From the NCBI RefSeq assembly GCF_017603965.1, contig NZ_CP071955.1, positions 868,001-932,000 of the forward strand: DNA of 64,000 bases, given 5' to 3'. This DNA comes from Xanthomonas fragariae. GTDB taxonomy: Bacteria; Pseudomonadota; Gammaproteobacteria; Xanthomonadales; Xanthomonadaceae. The position numbers were made by a program, and so were the translations under genes. Shown in pieces: positions 1-8,526 of this stretch (its first letter is position 1; the number at the start of each line of letters is the position of its first letter). A model generated the notes under the pieces. The model was not told the DNA's origin. It saw nothing but the letters and a program-made list of their open reading frames with translations, and made no database searches.

Positions 1-396
1 CGCCAAGCAACAAGCCACGGCCGGAGAGATTCCGCAGGTGCCAATGTTCGCTGCGCAGATGACGGTGGAGGGCAAGGCTTGCAATTGAAATTTCAGCGCT
101 TCGGACTTTCGACGCGCCGTGGACACTGGGACCTGGCGATCAATGCCGACGTTGCCGGCCTTGATCATCGTTGCCATCGCACTCTCACGCGGTTGCCCGG
201 TGGCGATGCGGTAGCTCAGGATCAGCACCCACAGCATGGTAACCGTCAGCGCGACTGTGCTGACCCAGCCCATGGAGCGGCTCATGAGCTTCAGGCCGAA
301 TGCTTGAATCTCGGTGTTGAAGTAGTCGTTGACCAGTTTGAAGAAAACGAGGTCCCCGAGTTTGGCGTCCGCAATGGGCTGCGGCCAGCTCGTCAG
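1..396 (-). pseudogene. VirB6-like type IV secretion protein, N-terminal part
   Basis: Read on the minus strand, an uninterrupted frame enters at about 396 with LTSWPQPIADAKLGDLVFFK and continues through GLKLMSRSMGWVST and MLWVLILSYRIATGQPRES before leaving the window. The pattern of a soluble lead, a hydrophobic helix and a YRIATGQPRE loop is typical of VirB6/TrbL inner-membrane channel proteins of conjugation and type IV secretion systems. After about 120 codons the sequence stops resembling the family, so the gene may be broken there as well as cut by the window edge. No clear start codon is visible. The assignment rests on remembered family patterns. Confidence 0.5.
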
Positions 397-510
397 TCTG
401 GCCTCGGCAGAAAGAATTTGTCGCCCAGGTCGTGCTTGCGAAACTGCAGCTGCTGCAATTGGATGAGTTGCTGCTGAGAGCGGTCAAGCTGTTGCTGATA
501 CTGCTTGAAC
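393..510 (-). pseudogene. VirB5-like C-terminal fragment
   Basis: A minus-strand frame ending in TGA at 393-395 encodes a glutamine-rich amphipathic tail (TFKQYQQQLDRSQQQL, then a terminal KFFLPRPD). It overlaps the start of the VirB6-like gene by a few bases, the usual order of virB5 and virB6. Its 5' part is missing and is replaced at about 511 by a repeat element, so it is a remnant. With the VirB6-like sequence it suggests a former VirB cluster. The identity as VirB5 is inferred mainly from position and composition. Confidence 0.3.
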
Positions 511-640
511 GTGTCGCAAAACGACTGCGCAGCCGCCAGGCGGGCGCGTCGGAATCGGCATGTACCACTCGTACACTGCGTCCTCCGCGCCGTCCGCGCC
601 CAACTGGCGACTGCTCGCTACGTTTTGTTAGCCACTCTTA
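511..640. repeat. MITE-like element, copy 1
   Basis: A ~130-bp element. Its right end (621-640) is the reverse complement of TAAGAGTGGCTAACAAAACG. Its left part reads CAAAACGACTGCGCAGCCGCC, though the outermost left bases are degenerate. The interior (GGCATGTACCACTCGTACAC) is shared with copies at 5083-5223 and 19780-19860. The terminal repeat matches the ends of the IS5-family copies at 49064 and 51053 over about 15 bases. No coding capacity is seen. It abuts the truncated VirB5-like fragment. Confidence 0.6.
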
Positions 641-732
641 TTCGAACGCACCCATACCAGCGAACGATTGGCCGCCGGCTTCGCGAAGATAGTCGCCTGC
701 TGGGCCATTATCCTTCTCAAGGGATCGCCACA

Positions 733-1995
733 TTATGGTTCACCCTCCCAAGCCGGCAATTTCTTTGGCACAGCGACATTCTTCAACGTCACATACTTCG
801 GCAGACCATCGCCGCCGTAGGCCAATGGAGCTTCGCCCTTAATCAACGGAGCGAAGTAGCGGCGTGCGCGTTCGGTGATACCGAAGCCGTCCTTGCGCAG
901 GAAGCTGGGGGGCATCTTCTTTTCGTGGTTGGCTACCTTGTGCAGTGGGGCCGGTACGATCTTCCAGCGATAAGGAACATCACTGACGCGTTCGATCACC
1001 GGGATCACTGCGTTCATGCCGTTGAGCGCGTACTGCACCGCGGCCTTGCCGACGGCCTGCGCCTGCTCCCAGTCGGTCTTGGAGGCCAGGTGGCGTGCGG
1101 AGCGTTGCAGATAATCGGGCAGCGTCCAGTGCACTTTATAGCCGAGTTCCTGTTTGACCTGCGCGGCAAGGAACGAGGCGACGCCCCCGAGTTGTGCGTG
1201 GCCGAACGAGTCGGTCGCGCCGCCTGCATCGGCGACGAATTTGCCATGTGCGTCCTGGATGCCTTCGCTGGCCACAACCACACACCAGCCCACCTTTTCC
1301 ACCACCTGTTTGACCTTGGCCAGGAACGCGGCCCGATCGTAGGCACGCTCGGGCAGCAGGATGATCTGCGGCGCGTCGTCCTGACCTTGACCGGCCAAGC
1401 CTGCCGCAGCAGCCAGCCAGCCTGCGTGACGGCCCATCGCTTCGTAGATGAAAACCTTGGTTGAAGTGTCGGCCATTGCGGCCACATCCAATGCGGCCTC
1501 GCGCACCGACACTGCGGTGTATTTGGCCGCCGAGCCGAAGCCGGGGCAGGTGTCGGTGACTGCAAGGTCGTTGTCGATGGTTTTGGGCACGCCGATGCAG
1601 TGCAGCGGGTAGCCGTAGGCCTTGGCCAGTTGCGAGACCTTCCATGCGGTATCGGCCGAATCGTTGCCGCCGTTGTAGAGGAACCAGCGCACATCATGCG
1701 CACGCAGCACATCCAGCAGGCGCTCGTATTTGGCGCTATCTTCTTCCAGCGATTTGAGCTTGTAGCGGCACGAGCCGAACGCGCCGCCTGGCGTCTGCGC
1801 CAGCGCGGCGATCGCGGTGGCCGATTCTTTCGATGTGTCGATCAGCTCCTCGCGTAATGCGCCCAGGATGCCGTTGCGTGCGGCCAGCACTTTGATCTTG
1901 CGGGCGCGCGCTTCGGTGATGACACCGGCAGCGGTGGCGTTGATGACGGCGGTGACGCCGCCGGATTGGGCATACAACAAGTTGCCAATGGTCAT
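733..1995 (-). CDS. pfp: Pyrophosphate-dependent 6-phosphofructokinase
   Basis: Cytoplasmic enzyme that reversibly phosphorylates fructose 6-phosphate using pyrophosphate. The 420-residue product shows the PFK fold motifs: GGVTAVIN near the start, GGNDS at about 109-113, PKTIDND at 137-143 and EAMGRHAGW near 206. The Asp in GGNDS and the Lys in PKTIDND are the residues that mark PPi-dependent enzymes, where ATP-dependent ones have Gly at both sites. Asn replaces the more usual first Asp of GGDD. It is divergent from adk with about 160 bp between them. Xanthomonas is known to use a PPi-dependent PFK, which fits. Confidence 0.93.
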   Translation of the reverse strand: MTIGNLLYAQSGGVTAVINATAAGVITEARARKIKVLAARNGILGALREELIDTSKESATAIAALAQTPGGAFGSCRYKLKSLEEDSAKYERLLDVLRAHDVRWFLYNGGNDSADTAWKVSQLAKAYGYPLHCIGVPKTIDNDLAVTDTCPGFGSAAKYTAVSVREAALDVAAMADTSTKVFIYEAMGRHAGWLAAAAGLAGQGQDDAPQIILLPERAYDRAAFLAKVKQVVEKVGWCVVVASEGIQDAHGKFVADAGGATDSFGHAQLGGVASFLAAQVKQELGYKVHWTLPDYLQRSARHLASKTDWEQAQAVGKAAVQYALNGMNAVIPVIERVSDVPYRWKIVPAPLHKVANHEKKMPPSFLRKDGFGITERARRYFAPLIKGEAPLAYGGDGLPKYVTLKNVAVPKKLPAWEGEP

Positions 1996-2155
1996 CGGGG
2001 AACAGGCTCCTTACACGGGGACATGGCGCGGGGGGGACAGTGCCGGGACATTCCCCGGATGCGGTAAGCTGCACGACCATACGGTCAGCGCTGGCGAAGG
2101 CTTGAGTCTAACGCCGCCAACCGCAACGTGTTTTATTCGAAAGTGGAGTCCACTC

Positions 2156-2719
2156 ATGCGATTGGTTCTTTTGGGACCGCCCGGTTCGGGCAAGGGCACC
2201 CAGGCGACACGTCTCAAAGACAAGTTTGAAATCCCGCATATTTCCACCGGCGACTTGCTGCGCGCCGAAGTGGCCGCCGGTTCACCGCTGGGCCTGAAGG
2301 CTAAGGAAGTCATGGCACGCGGCGACCTGGTGTCCGACGGGATCCTGCTCGGCATGCTCGAGGCTCGCCTCGGTCAGGCCGATGTGGCCAAGGGTTTCAT
2401 CCTCGATGGCTACCCGCGTAACGTGGCGCAGGCCAATGCGCTGGACGAGCTGCTCAGCAAGATCGGTCAGCCGTTGGATGCGGTGGTGCAGCTGGATGTC
2501 GCTAGTGAGTTGCTGGTCGAGCGTATCGCCGGTCGTGCCAAGGCCGAAGGCCGTGAGGACGACAATCCCGAATCGGTACGCAAGCGTCTGCAGGTCTATA
2601 CCGAGTCCACCGCACCGGTGATCGGCTTTTACGAGCAGCGCGGTAAGCTGGCGCGCGTAGATGGCGTGGGTTCGCTGGACCAAGTGCTCGAGCGCATCGG
2701 CAAGGCGCTCGGTCGCTGA
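2156..2719 (+). CDS. adk: Adenylate kinase, short form
   Basis: Interconverts ATP + AMP and 2 ADP in the cytoplasm. The 187-residue protein starts at the ATG directly before RLVLLGPPGSGKGT, whose P-loop is at about 7-15. STGDLLR (AMP site), LDGYPR and GREDDNPE follow. The lid is only a short loop, so this is the short, zinc-free type found in xanthomonads rather than the ~214-residue enterobacterial type. The reading frame is open far upstream, but no homologous sequence precedes this ATG. It stands alone, about 350 bp upstream of mpl. Confidence 0.95.
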   Translation: MRLVLLGPPGSGKGTQATRLKDKFEIPHISTGDLLRAEVAAGSPLGLKAKEVMARGDLVSDGILLGMLEARLGQADVAKGFILDGYPRNVAQANALDELLSKIGQPLDAVVQLDVASELLVERIAGRAKAEGREDDNPESVRKRLQVYTESTAPVIGFYEQRGKLARVDGVGSLDQVLERIGKALGR

Positions 2720-3072
2720 GTCAGGTGGGGCCGGGCGCAATGCTTTGGTCCATGCAGCAGCGTGCTGTCTTTCAGCGCTGCTCTTCTGCGGATCTGAGGC
2801 TCAAAGGAAAACCCCTGGCCGTACAGGACGGCCGGGGCGGAATGACGCCATTAATGGGCTTGCTCAGTGCCCGACAGCATGAGTTCGCTGGGGATTAGGC
2901 CTCTTGGGGAGTAGAACCAAAGGGGTGCGACCATTCGTTTCCAGCATGGCGGCTGATGTGACGGAGTCTGCATATCGGGAAATGCCGACAGTACGGTAAG
3001 AGTTTCCCGACACCTGGGCAGGCGGTGGACTGGAATGTCCCGCAACTCCGGCGATCGGCGACAATGTGCGAC
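2720..3072. other. Intergenic region adk-mpl
   Basis: About 350 bp without a supported gene. An imperfect GC-rich hairpin at 2812-2837 (CCCCTGGCCG paired with CGGCCGGGG, one bulge) could stall or stabilise the adk transcript end, but it lacks a U-run. Nothing else is recognised. Confidence 0.5.
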
Positions 3073-4431
3073 ATGACTAAACTCCACATCCTCGGCATCG
3101 CCGGGACTTTCATGGGCGGGGTGGCCGCCCTGGCGCGCGAACTGGGCTGGCAAGTGGAAGGCAGCGACCAGGCTATCTACCCGCCGATGTCCACCCAGCT
3201 GGAAACGCTCGGCATCGCGCTGGCGCAGGGCTACGCGCCTTCCAATATTTCGGCAGACGCCACCGATGTGGTCGTCGGCAATGCCTTGTCGCGCGGCAAT
3301 CCTGCGGTGGAGGCGGTGCTCGACGCCCGCCGTCGCTACACCTCCGGTGCGCAGTGGCTGGCCGAGCAGGTGCTGCCGGGCCGCGACACGCTGGCGGTCG
3401 CCGGCACTCATGGCAAGACCACCACTACTACCATCCTCAGCTATCTGCTCGAGGCGGCCGGGCGTGCGCCGGGGTTTTTGATCGGTGGCGTGGCCGAAGA
3501 CTTTGGTGTGTCGGCGCGACTGGGCCAGGGGCGCGAGTTCGTCGTGGAAGCCGACGAGTACGACACCGCATTTTTCGACAAGCGCAGCAAGTTCGTGCAC
3601 TACCGGCCACTGGTGGCGGTCCTCAACAACCTCGAATACGACCATGCCGATATTTTTCCGGACGTGGCCGCGATCCAGCGTCAGTTCCATCATCTGGTGC
3701 GTACAGTGCCGGCGCGCGGGCGACTGATCGTCAACGGCGAAGATCCGCGCCTGGCCGAAGTGCTGACGATGGGTTACTGGACGCCGGTGGAGCGCTTCGG
3801 TTTCAATGCGGCGCTTGAGTGGAGCGCACGCCTGATGGCTGCTGATGGCAGCACGTTTGCGGTGCTGCATCGGGGTGTGGAGATCGGCCAGGTGCAGTGG
3901 CCGCTGGTCGGGCGGCATAACGTGCTCAACGGTCTTGCCGCGCTGGCAGCGGTGCATGCGGTGGGCGTGGATCCGGCAATGGTAATGCCGGCGCTAGCGC
4001 GCTTTCAGAGCGTCAAGCGGCGGTTGGAGATACTGGGGCGGGCGCGCAACATCACGGTTTACGACGACTTCGCACATCATCCCACCGCGATTGCGACCAC
4101 CCTGCAGGGTCTGCGTGCGAAGGTGGGTGCGGCGCGCGTGCTGGTGGCGATGGAGCCGCGTAGCAATTCGATGCGGCTGGGCGCGCATGCGCAGGCGTTG
4201 GCGCCGTCGCTGCAGGAGGCCGACGCGGTGGTGTTTTTGCATCGGTCGGAATTGGCGTGGGATGCGGCACCGATCATTGCGCAGGTGCGCGGCGATGTAC
4301 GCGTGGCGCATGACGTAGACGCGCTGCTGCAGACACTGGGCGAGATCGCACGGTCGGGCGACCATGTGGTGTTCATGTCCAACGGCGGCTTTAACGGCGC
4401 GCCGCGTCGCTTCCTGGCGCAGCTGTCCTGA
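3073..4431 (+). CDS. mpl: UDP-MurNAc:L-Ala-gamma-D-Glu-meso-DAP ligase
   Basis: Peptidoglycan-recycling ligase that attaches the recovered tripeptide to UDP-N-acetylmuramic acid. The 452-residue product has the Mpl/MurC N-terminal Rossmann signature LHILGIAGTFMGG, the SDQAIYPPMS loop, the ATP-binding GTHGKTTT at about 111-118, EADEYDTAFFD, LNNLEYDHADIF and the C-terminal YDDFAHHPTAI typical of Mur ligases. The ATG at 3073 is chosen because homologues begin just before the Rossmann strand; an ATG three codons earlier (3064) is possible. Its TGA overlaps the ATG of the next gene by one base, so the two are probably translationally coupled. Confidence 0.93.
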   Translation: MTKLHILGIAGTFMGGVAALARELGWQVEGSDQAIYPPMSTQLETLGIALAQGYAPSNISADATDVVVGNALSRGNPAVEAVLDARRRYTSGAQWLAEQVLPGRDTLAVAGTHGKTTTTTILSYLLEAAGRAPGFLIGGVAEDFGVSARLGQGREFVVEADEYDTAFFDKRSKFVHYRPLVAVLNNLEYDHADIFPDVAAIQRQFHHLVRTVPARGRLIVNGEDPRLAEVLTMGYWTPVERFGFNAALEWSARLMAADGSTFAVLHRGVEIGQVQWPLVGRHNVLNGLAALAAVHAVGVDPAMVMPALARFQSVKRRLEILGRARNITVYDDFAHHPTAIATTLQGLRAKVGAARVLVAMEPRSNSMRLGAHAQALAPSLQEADAVVFLHRSELAWDAAPIIAQVRGDVRVAHDVDALLQTLGEIARSGDHVVFMSNGGFNGAPRRFLAQLS

Positions 4432-5027
4432 TGGCGAACATCACCAGCACCGCCGACACCAGCGCCTTGCCGCTGTTTCCGTTGCACAACGTGCTGCTGC
4501 CAGGTGCGGCGATGGGGTTGCGCGTGTTCGAGCGACGCTATCTTGACCTGGTGCGCGAGAGCGGCCGCGCTGGCACCAGCTTCGGTGTGTGCCTGATCCT
4601 GGATGGCAACGAAGTCGGCGCACCGGCACGGTCGGCCGCGTTCGGCACCGAAGTGCGCATCGAGGATTTCGATGTCGGCGCCGATGGCGTGCTGGTGCTG
4701 CGCCTGCGCGGTAAGCGCCGCTTCCACGTGCAACGCTTGCGCATCTGCGACAACGGCCTGGTGGTGGGCGAGGTGAGTTGGTGCGAGCTCGACAACGATG
4801 ACGAATTGCGGCCCGAGCACAGCCTGCTGGCGACCGTGCTTGAACGCATGCTCGAACAGGTGGGCGGCGAATTCGCATCGGCCGGGCCGGGCTTGCTGGA
4901 TCAAGCGGCATGGGTGGGTTGGCGGCTGGCCGAGTTGTTGCCGCTGACCGAACAGCAACGTTTGTCGCTGTTGCAGCAGGACTGCCCACATCTGCGCCTG
5001 GATCAATTGCTCGCGTGGATACGGTGA
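4431..5027 (+). CDS. Lon N-terminal (LAN) domain protein
   Basis: The 198-residue protein consists of the Lon protease substrate-binding (N-terminal) domain alone: LPLFPLHNVLLPGAAMGLRVFE at the start, then the beta-rich GTEVRIEDFD and GKRRFHVQRL segments and a helical tail. It lacks the AAA+ and Ser/Lys protease domains, so it is not a protease itself. Such stand-alone proteins may bind unfolded or substrate proteins; the role is unknown. It overlaps mpl by one base (TGATG), indicating an operon. A MITE-like element begins about 55 bp downstream. Confidence 0.85.
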   Translation: MANITSTADTSALPLFPLHNVLLPGAAMGLRVFERRYLDLVRESGRAGTSFGVCLILDGNEVGAPARSAAFGTEVRIEDFDVGADGVLVLRLRGKRRFHVQRLRICDNGLVVGEVSWCELDNDDELRPEHSLLATVLERMLEQVGGEFASAGPGLLDQAAWVGWRLAELLPLTEQQRLSLLQQDCPHLRLDQLLAWIR

Positions 5028-5082
5028 ACGCGGTACTGTCGGTCTATCGATCAGTCCACCGCCATGTTTGCAGCGATCGACT

Positions 5083-5223
5083 AAAAGTGGCTAACAAAAC
5101 GACTGCGCAGTCGCCAGGCGGGCACGGCCGGTGCTCCGAATTGGCATGTACTAGGCGTACACTGCGGTTACTTCTCGCCGTCCGCACCCACCTGACGACT
5201 GCTCGCTAGGTTTTGTCAGTCAC
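5083..5223. repeat. MITE-like element, copy 2 (most complete)
   Basis: A ~140-bp element with inverted ends: AAGTGGCTAACAAAACG on the left and, on the right, the complement of TGTGACTGACAAAACC. Inside the left end is the palindrome CGACTGCGCAGTCG, followed by a body shared with copies 1 and 3. The ends resemble the terminal repeats of the IS5-family copies at 49064 and 51053. It holds no ORF of its own, but its right end supplies the last codons and stop of the minus-strand gene at 5216. Confidence 0.7.
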
Positions 5224-7324
5224 ACCAACGACGTAGTGTTGTGGGATCGGACGCAGCCGGATTGAATGCGGTCACCGCGCTTATCGCAGTCGTTGCTTGC
5301 GGTGCGTTATCGTTGTCCTCGCCTCGAACCGTGTTGCCCGAGGTGCTGTCGATCAGCATCACCGGCACTTGCGAGCGGGGACGTCGTTCCAGTCGATAGG
5401 GCAACGGGCCGAGTGCTTCGCGCAATGCGCTCAATGCCGGGTCCACACCACGCAGCGGGTACCACAGCCCAATCAGGCTGAAGTGGCGGCTATAGCGCAA
5501 TGTCTGCGTGCTGCCCACCCAGAGCGGTTGTGCATCCGGCTGCAAGCGTGCGGCCGCTGGCCACAGACGCAGCACATGCACATGGCCGAGCGCAGCGGGA
5601 CGCACCATCAACAAGGCCTCGACCTGCGTATCCAGCGTGGCCGGCAGAATCGGCACATCGTCCGGGTGGCCGCTGACATCGAGCAGATGCAGCGCCTGTT
5701 CCCAGCCGGCCTGCGGTTGTGCCCGCCAGCCGCGCGCTTCGAGCTGACGCTGCAACGGTGCAAGTGGGCCGGCGAGTTGTACGTCCAGCGGCCAGCGCTG
5801 GTCGTCGTCGAATTCGTTGCGGCGCGCGGGCAGCAAGCGCCATTGCCCGTTCCACCAGTCGTTGGTCGGCAGCTCCAGCAGCAACGGCGGCGGCGGTTCG
5901 AACTTGGCCAGCTTGGCCTCAAGATTGCGCGGTGCAAACACAATCGCGCAGGTCAGGACCACGCCGTAGAAGATCCACGACACCGGCTTGACCCAGAACG
6001 CACGCGTGGCGCGGCGGCGATAAGCGATGCCCAGCACCAGCAGCCAGAAAATGCCGAACAACATGCCGCCGACCACGTCGCTGAGCCAGTGCGCGCCCAG
6101 ATACAACCGCGCAAATCCAATCAGCGAGACGATCGCGCCGCTGACCAGATACGGCCACACGCGACGCCGGCCAGGCAGCTCGCGCGCGATCAGTAGTGCG
6201 AAGAAACCGAAGCCGATCGTGGCCATGGTGACCGCCACCGACGGGAAGCCGAAACCACTGCTGGCCGCAGGCGGGCGCACCACTTGAACGGTGGCGCCCA
6301 GCCACTGTGTCAACGCAAGCCCGAACGCAAGCGCGATCACCCAATGCGCCACGGCCATCCAGCGGCGGCGCCAGGCCAGATAGCCCATCGCCGCAGCGAT
6401 CGCTGGCAACAGCACCTGCCAGTCGCCTAGCGAGGCCAGCGCCACCATTGGGTAGTCGGCCAGCGGGTTGCGCAGTGCCAACATCAGATCGTGCACGGCC
6501 AGGTCTAAGCGCAGCGGCTCGCCGTGCGCCAATACCACCATCAACAGCACGAACCAGCCCCAGCCCAGCAACAGCAGCATCAACGCCATCATCGCCAGCG
6601 GCACCGACTCGCGACGGTGCGGGTCGAACACGCTGACCGACCAGTTGCCCAGCACCGGATGCCGATGCGACCACTCCAGCAACCGCGCCAGCAGCGCATC
6701 CAGATGGCCGGCGGACCAGCGATACGAATACAACACCACCGCCCAAGCCAGCGCGATCACCGCAACCAGCAGAGTAACCACCACGAACAAGCGCCCGGCC
6801 ACTGCGGCGACTGCATCGTAGGCAGTGCCCAGCACCCAACCGGGCACCAGAAACAGCAACGCCCACGAGATGCAGGCCAAACCGCTGGCGACCACATAAC
6901 GTTTGAATGGCATGTGCGACATGCCGGCGATCGCCGGCACGAACGACCGTACCGCGCCCACATAGCGCGCGATCAAAATGCTCTTGAAGGCGTTGCGTCG
7001 GAACAGCAGCTCACCGCGTTCCAGCAATTGCGGATAGCGGCGAAACGGCCAGTAGGTATGCAACTGGTGACCCCAGCGATGGCCGACCCAGAAGCTCAAC
7101 GCATCGCCGACGAACGCTCCCAGCGTGGCGCAGATTACCGCATACGGGCCGTTGATCTGCCCAAGCCCGATCAGTACGCCGATGGCGAACAGCAACGGCA
7201 GCGCGGGCACGATGGCACCGAGCACGATCACCGCATCACAAAATGCGATGGCAAAGATCACCACGCCAGCCAAGGTGGGGTGGTGTCCGATCCACTCCAG
7301 CGTGGCGTCGATCCATGAGTTCAT
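5216..7324 (-). CDS. DedA / PAP2 phosphatase / LssY-C fusion membrane protein
   Basis: The predicted 702-residue inner-membrane protein joins three modules. Residues ~1-200 are a DedA/SNARE-associated domain (GAFVGDALSFWVGHRWG, FRRNAFKSILIARYVGAVRSF). Residues ~250-480 are a PAP2-type multi-helix domain, and a soluble LssY-like C-terminal domain follows to the end. In the PAP2 module VRPP and ARLYLGAHWLSDV match the first and third phosphatase motifs, but the central PSGH motif reads PSVAV, so the catalytic His is absent. The start is the ATG at MNSWIDATLEW; upstream codons are not homologous. DedA proteins are linked to undecaprenyl-phosphate or lipid recycling. The stop lies inside a MITE-like element, so the C-terminus may be altered. 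Confidence 0.85.
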   Translation of the reverse strand: MNSWIDATLEWIGHHPTLAGVVIFAIAFCDAVIVLGAIVPALPLLFAIGVLIGLGQINGPYAVICATLGAFVGDALSFWVGHRWGHQLHTYWPFRRYPQLLERGELLFRRNAFKSILIARYVGAVRSFVPAIAGMSHMPFKRYVVASGLACISWALLFLVPGWVLGTAYDAVAAVAGRLFVVVTLLVAVIALAWAVVLYSYRWSAGHLDALLARLLEWSHRHPVLGNWSVSVFDPHRRESVPLAMMALMLLLLGWGWFVLLMVVLAHGEPLRLDLAVHDLMLALRNPLADYPMVALASLGDWQVLLPAIAAAMGYLAWRRRWMAVAHWVIALAFGLALTQWLGATVQVVRPPAASSGFGFPSVAVTMATIGFGFFALLIARELPGRRRVWPYLVSGAIVSLIGFARLYLGAHWLSDVVGGMLFGIFWLLVLGIAYRRRATRAFWVKPVSWIFYGVVLTCAIVFAPRNLEAKLAKFEPPPPLLLELPTNDWWNGQWRLLPARRNEFDDDQRWPLDVQLAGPLAPLQRQLEARGWRAQPQAGWEQALHLLDVSGHPDDVPILPATLDTQVEALLMVRPAALGHVHVLRLWPAAARLQPDAQPLWVGSTQTLRYSRHFSLIGLWYPLRGVDPALSALREALGPLPYRLERRPRSQVPVMLIDSTSGNTVRGEDNDNAPQATTAISAVTAFNPAASDPTTLRRWCD

Positions 7325-7486
7325 TCCCGAATTATAGGCGGGCGCGGCGGCGACCGACTTGTGCGTTCTCACATCGGCCTGTCCGCTTCGCCTGAGGTCG
7401 CGACCGCGCAACGGGCGCAAGCGCGCATGACACATATGCAGACCGTGCGTGGTGTAGCGATGCAAACGGGCCGCCTACAATGTGGA

Positions 7487-8146
7487 ATGAGCCATGATCC
7501 CGTCGGCAACCTGCCGCTGAAGTCCGATACATTCGGGCGCATCCTCTTGATCCGCAAGGCCGGCCGCGTGTTCGTGCGGCGGGACCTGAGCGTGGCGCCA
7601 TGGCTGTTGCGTGGTGTGGCCTGGTGGTTGGCGCGACGCGAAGCGCTGGCCTTGCGCCAACTGGATGGATTGCCGCGCACGCCGCGGCTGTTGCACTGGG
7701 ACGGGCGCCATCTGGATCGCAGTTATCTGGCTGGCGATGCGATGTACCAACGCCCGCCGCGCGGCGACCTCGCCTACTTCCGAACCGCACGCAAGTTGCT
7801 GCAGCAGCTGCATCGCTGCGGCGTCGCGCATAACGATCTGGCCAAGGAAGCCAACTGGCTGGTACAGGACGATGGCAGCCCGGCGGTGATCGATTTCCAG
7901 CTCGCGGTTCGCGGTAACCCGCGCGCGCGCTGGATGCGTCTGCTTGCGCGCGAAGACCTGCGCCACCTGCTCAAGCACAAGCGCATGTATTGCCCGGCCG
8001 CGATCACCCCGGTGGAACGTCGCGTGCTCAAGCGCACCTCCTGGGTGCGCGAACTGTGGTTCGCCACCGGAAAACCGGTCTACCGTTTCGTGACCCGCCG
8101 CGTGCTGCATTGGGAAGACAACGAAGGACAGGGGCCGAAGCCCTGA
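7487..8146 (+). CDS. Small Kdo/RIO-type kinase-like protein
   Basis: The ~219-residue protein has the catalytic loop HNDLAKEANWLV (HxDxxxxN pattern) and a VIDFQLA segment where kinases carry DFG, so it belongs to the compact RIO/WaaP-like protein-kinase fold often annotated as a lipopolysaccharide or serine/threonine kinase. The substrate is unknown. A glycine-rich loop is not obvious, though an IRKAGRVFVRRD segment offers lysine and basic residues. The ATG at 7487 before SHDPVG is favoured; upstream in-frame ATGs extend the frame to 7361. It is divergent from the DedA fusion gene. Confidence 0.7.
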   Translation: MSHDPVGNLPLKSDTFGRILLIRKAGRVFVRRDLSVAPWLLRGVAWWLARREALALRQLDGLPRTPRLLHWDGRHLDRSYLAGDAMYQRPPRGDLAYFRTARKLLQQLHRCGVAHNDLAKEANWLVQDDGSPAVIDFQLAVRGNPRARWMRLLAREDLRHLLKHKRMYCPAAITPVERRVLKRTSWVRELWFATGKPVYRFVTRRVLHWEDNEGQGPKP

Positions 8147-8176
8147 ATTGCCGGGGTTGGTGATTCGTAGGAGCGC

Positions 8177-8526
8177 ATGGGTTGGGCTGTGGGTTTGTCG
8201 ATGGCGGCCAAAATGGGCATGAGTCTGGCGACCCAGGGGTTGGCAGCCGAATTCGGCGCGCAGGGTGTGGCGTTCAATGCACTGTGGCCGCGTACCGTGA
8301 TTGCGACCGATACGATCAATTGCTTCCCGGCGTGGACGCGGCGGCCTGTCGTCGGCCGGAGATCATGGCCGACGCCGCGCATGCAGTGCTGACCCGCACG
8401 GCGGTCGGATTTCATGGCCAGTTTCTGATCGACGACGAGGTGCTGGCGCAGGCCGGCATCACCGACTTGAGCGGCTACGCAGTCGATCCGTCGCGTGCGT
8501 TGTTGCCGGATCTGTTTCTTGACTGA
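8177..8526 (+). pseudogene. Short-chain dehydrogenase/reductase, C-terminal fragment with frameshift
   Basis: The first frame gives MGMSLATQGLAAEFGAQGV and ALWPRTVIATDTIN. Homology then continues in another frame with PGVDAAACRRPEIMADAAHA, GFHGQFLIDDEVLAQAG and a terminal ALLPDLFLD followed by TGA. The LAAEFG-ALWPRT-IAT and GQFLIDD motifs are those of the C-terminal half of HSDL2-like SDR oxidoreductases. The shift lies near 8320 (net loss of one base). The N-terminal half, with the Rossmann glycine motif and the catalytic Tyr-x-x-x-Lys, is missing. Confidence 0.7.

Noticed and set aside
505..1464. 319-codon forward frame over pfp
   Set aside because: It is antisense to the PPi-PFK motifs and starts inside a MITE-like repeat; no signatures.
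2851..3957. Long minus-strand frame over mpl
   Set aside because: It is antisense to a gene with clear Mpl motifs; its sequence shows no family pattern and its composition is that of a shadow frame.
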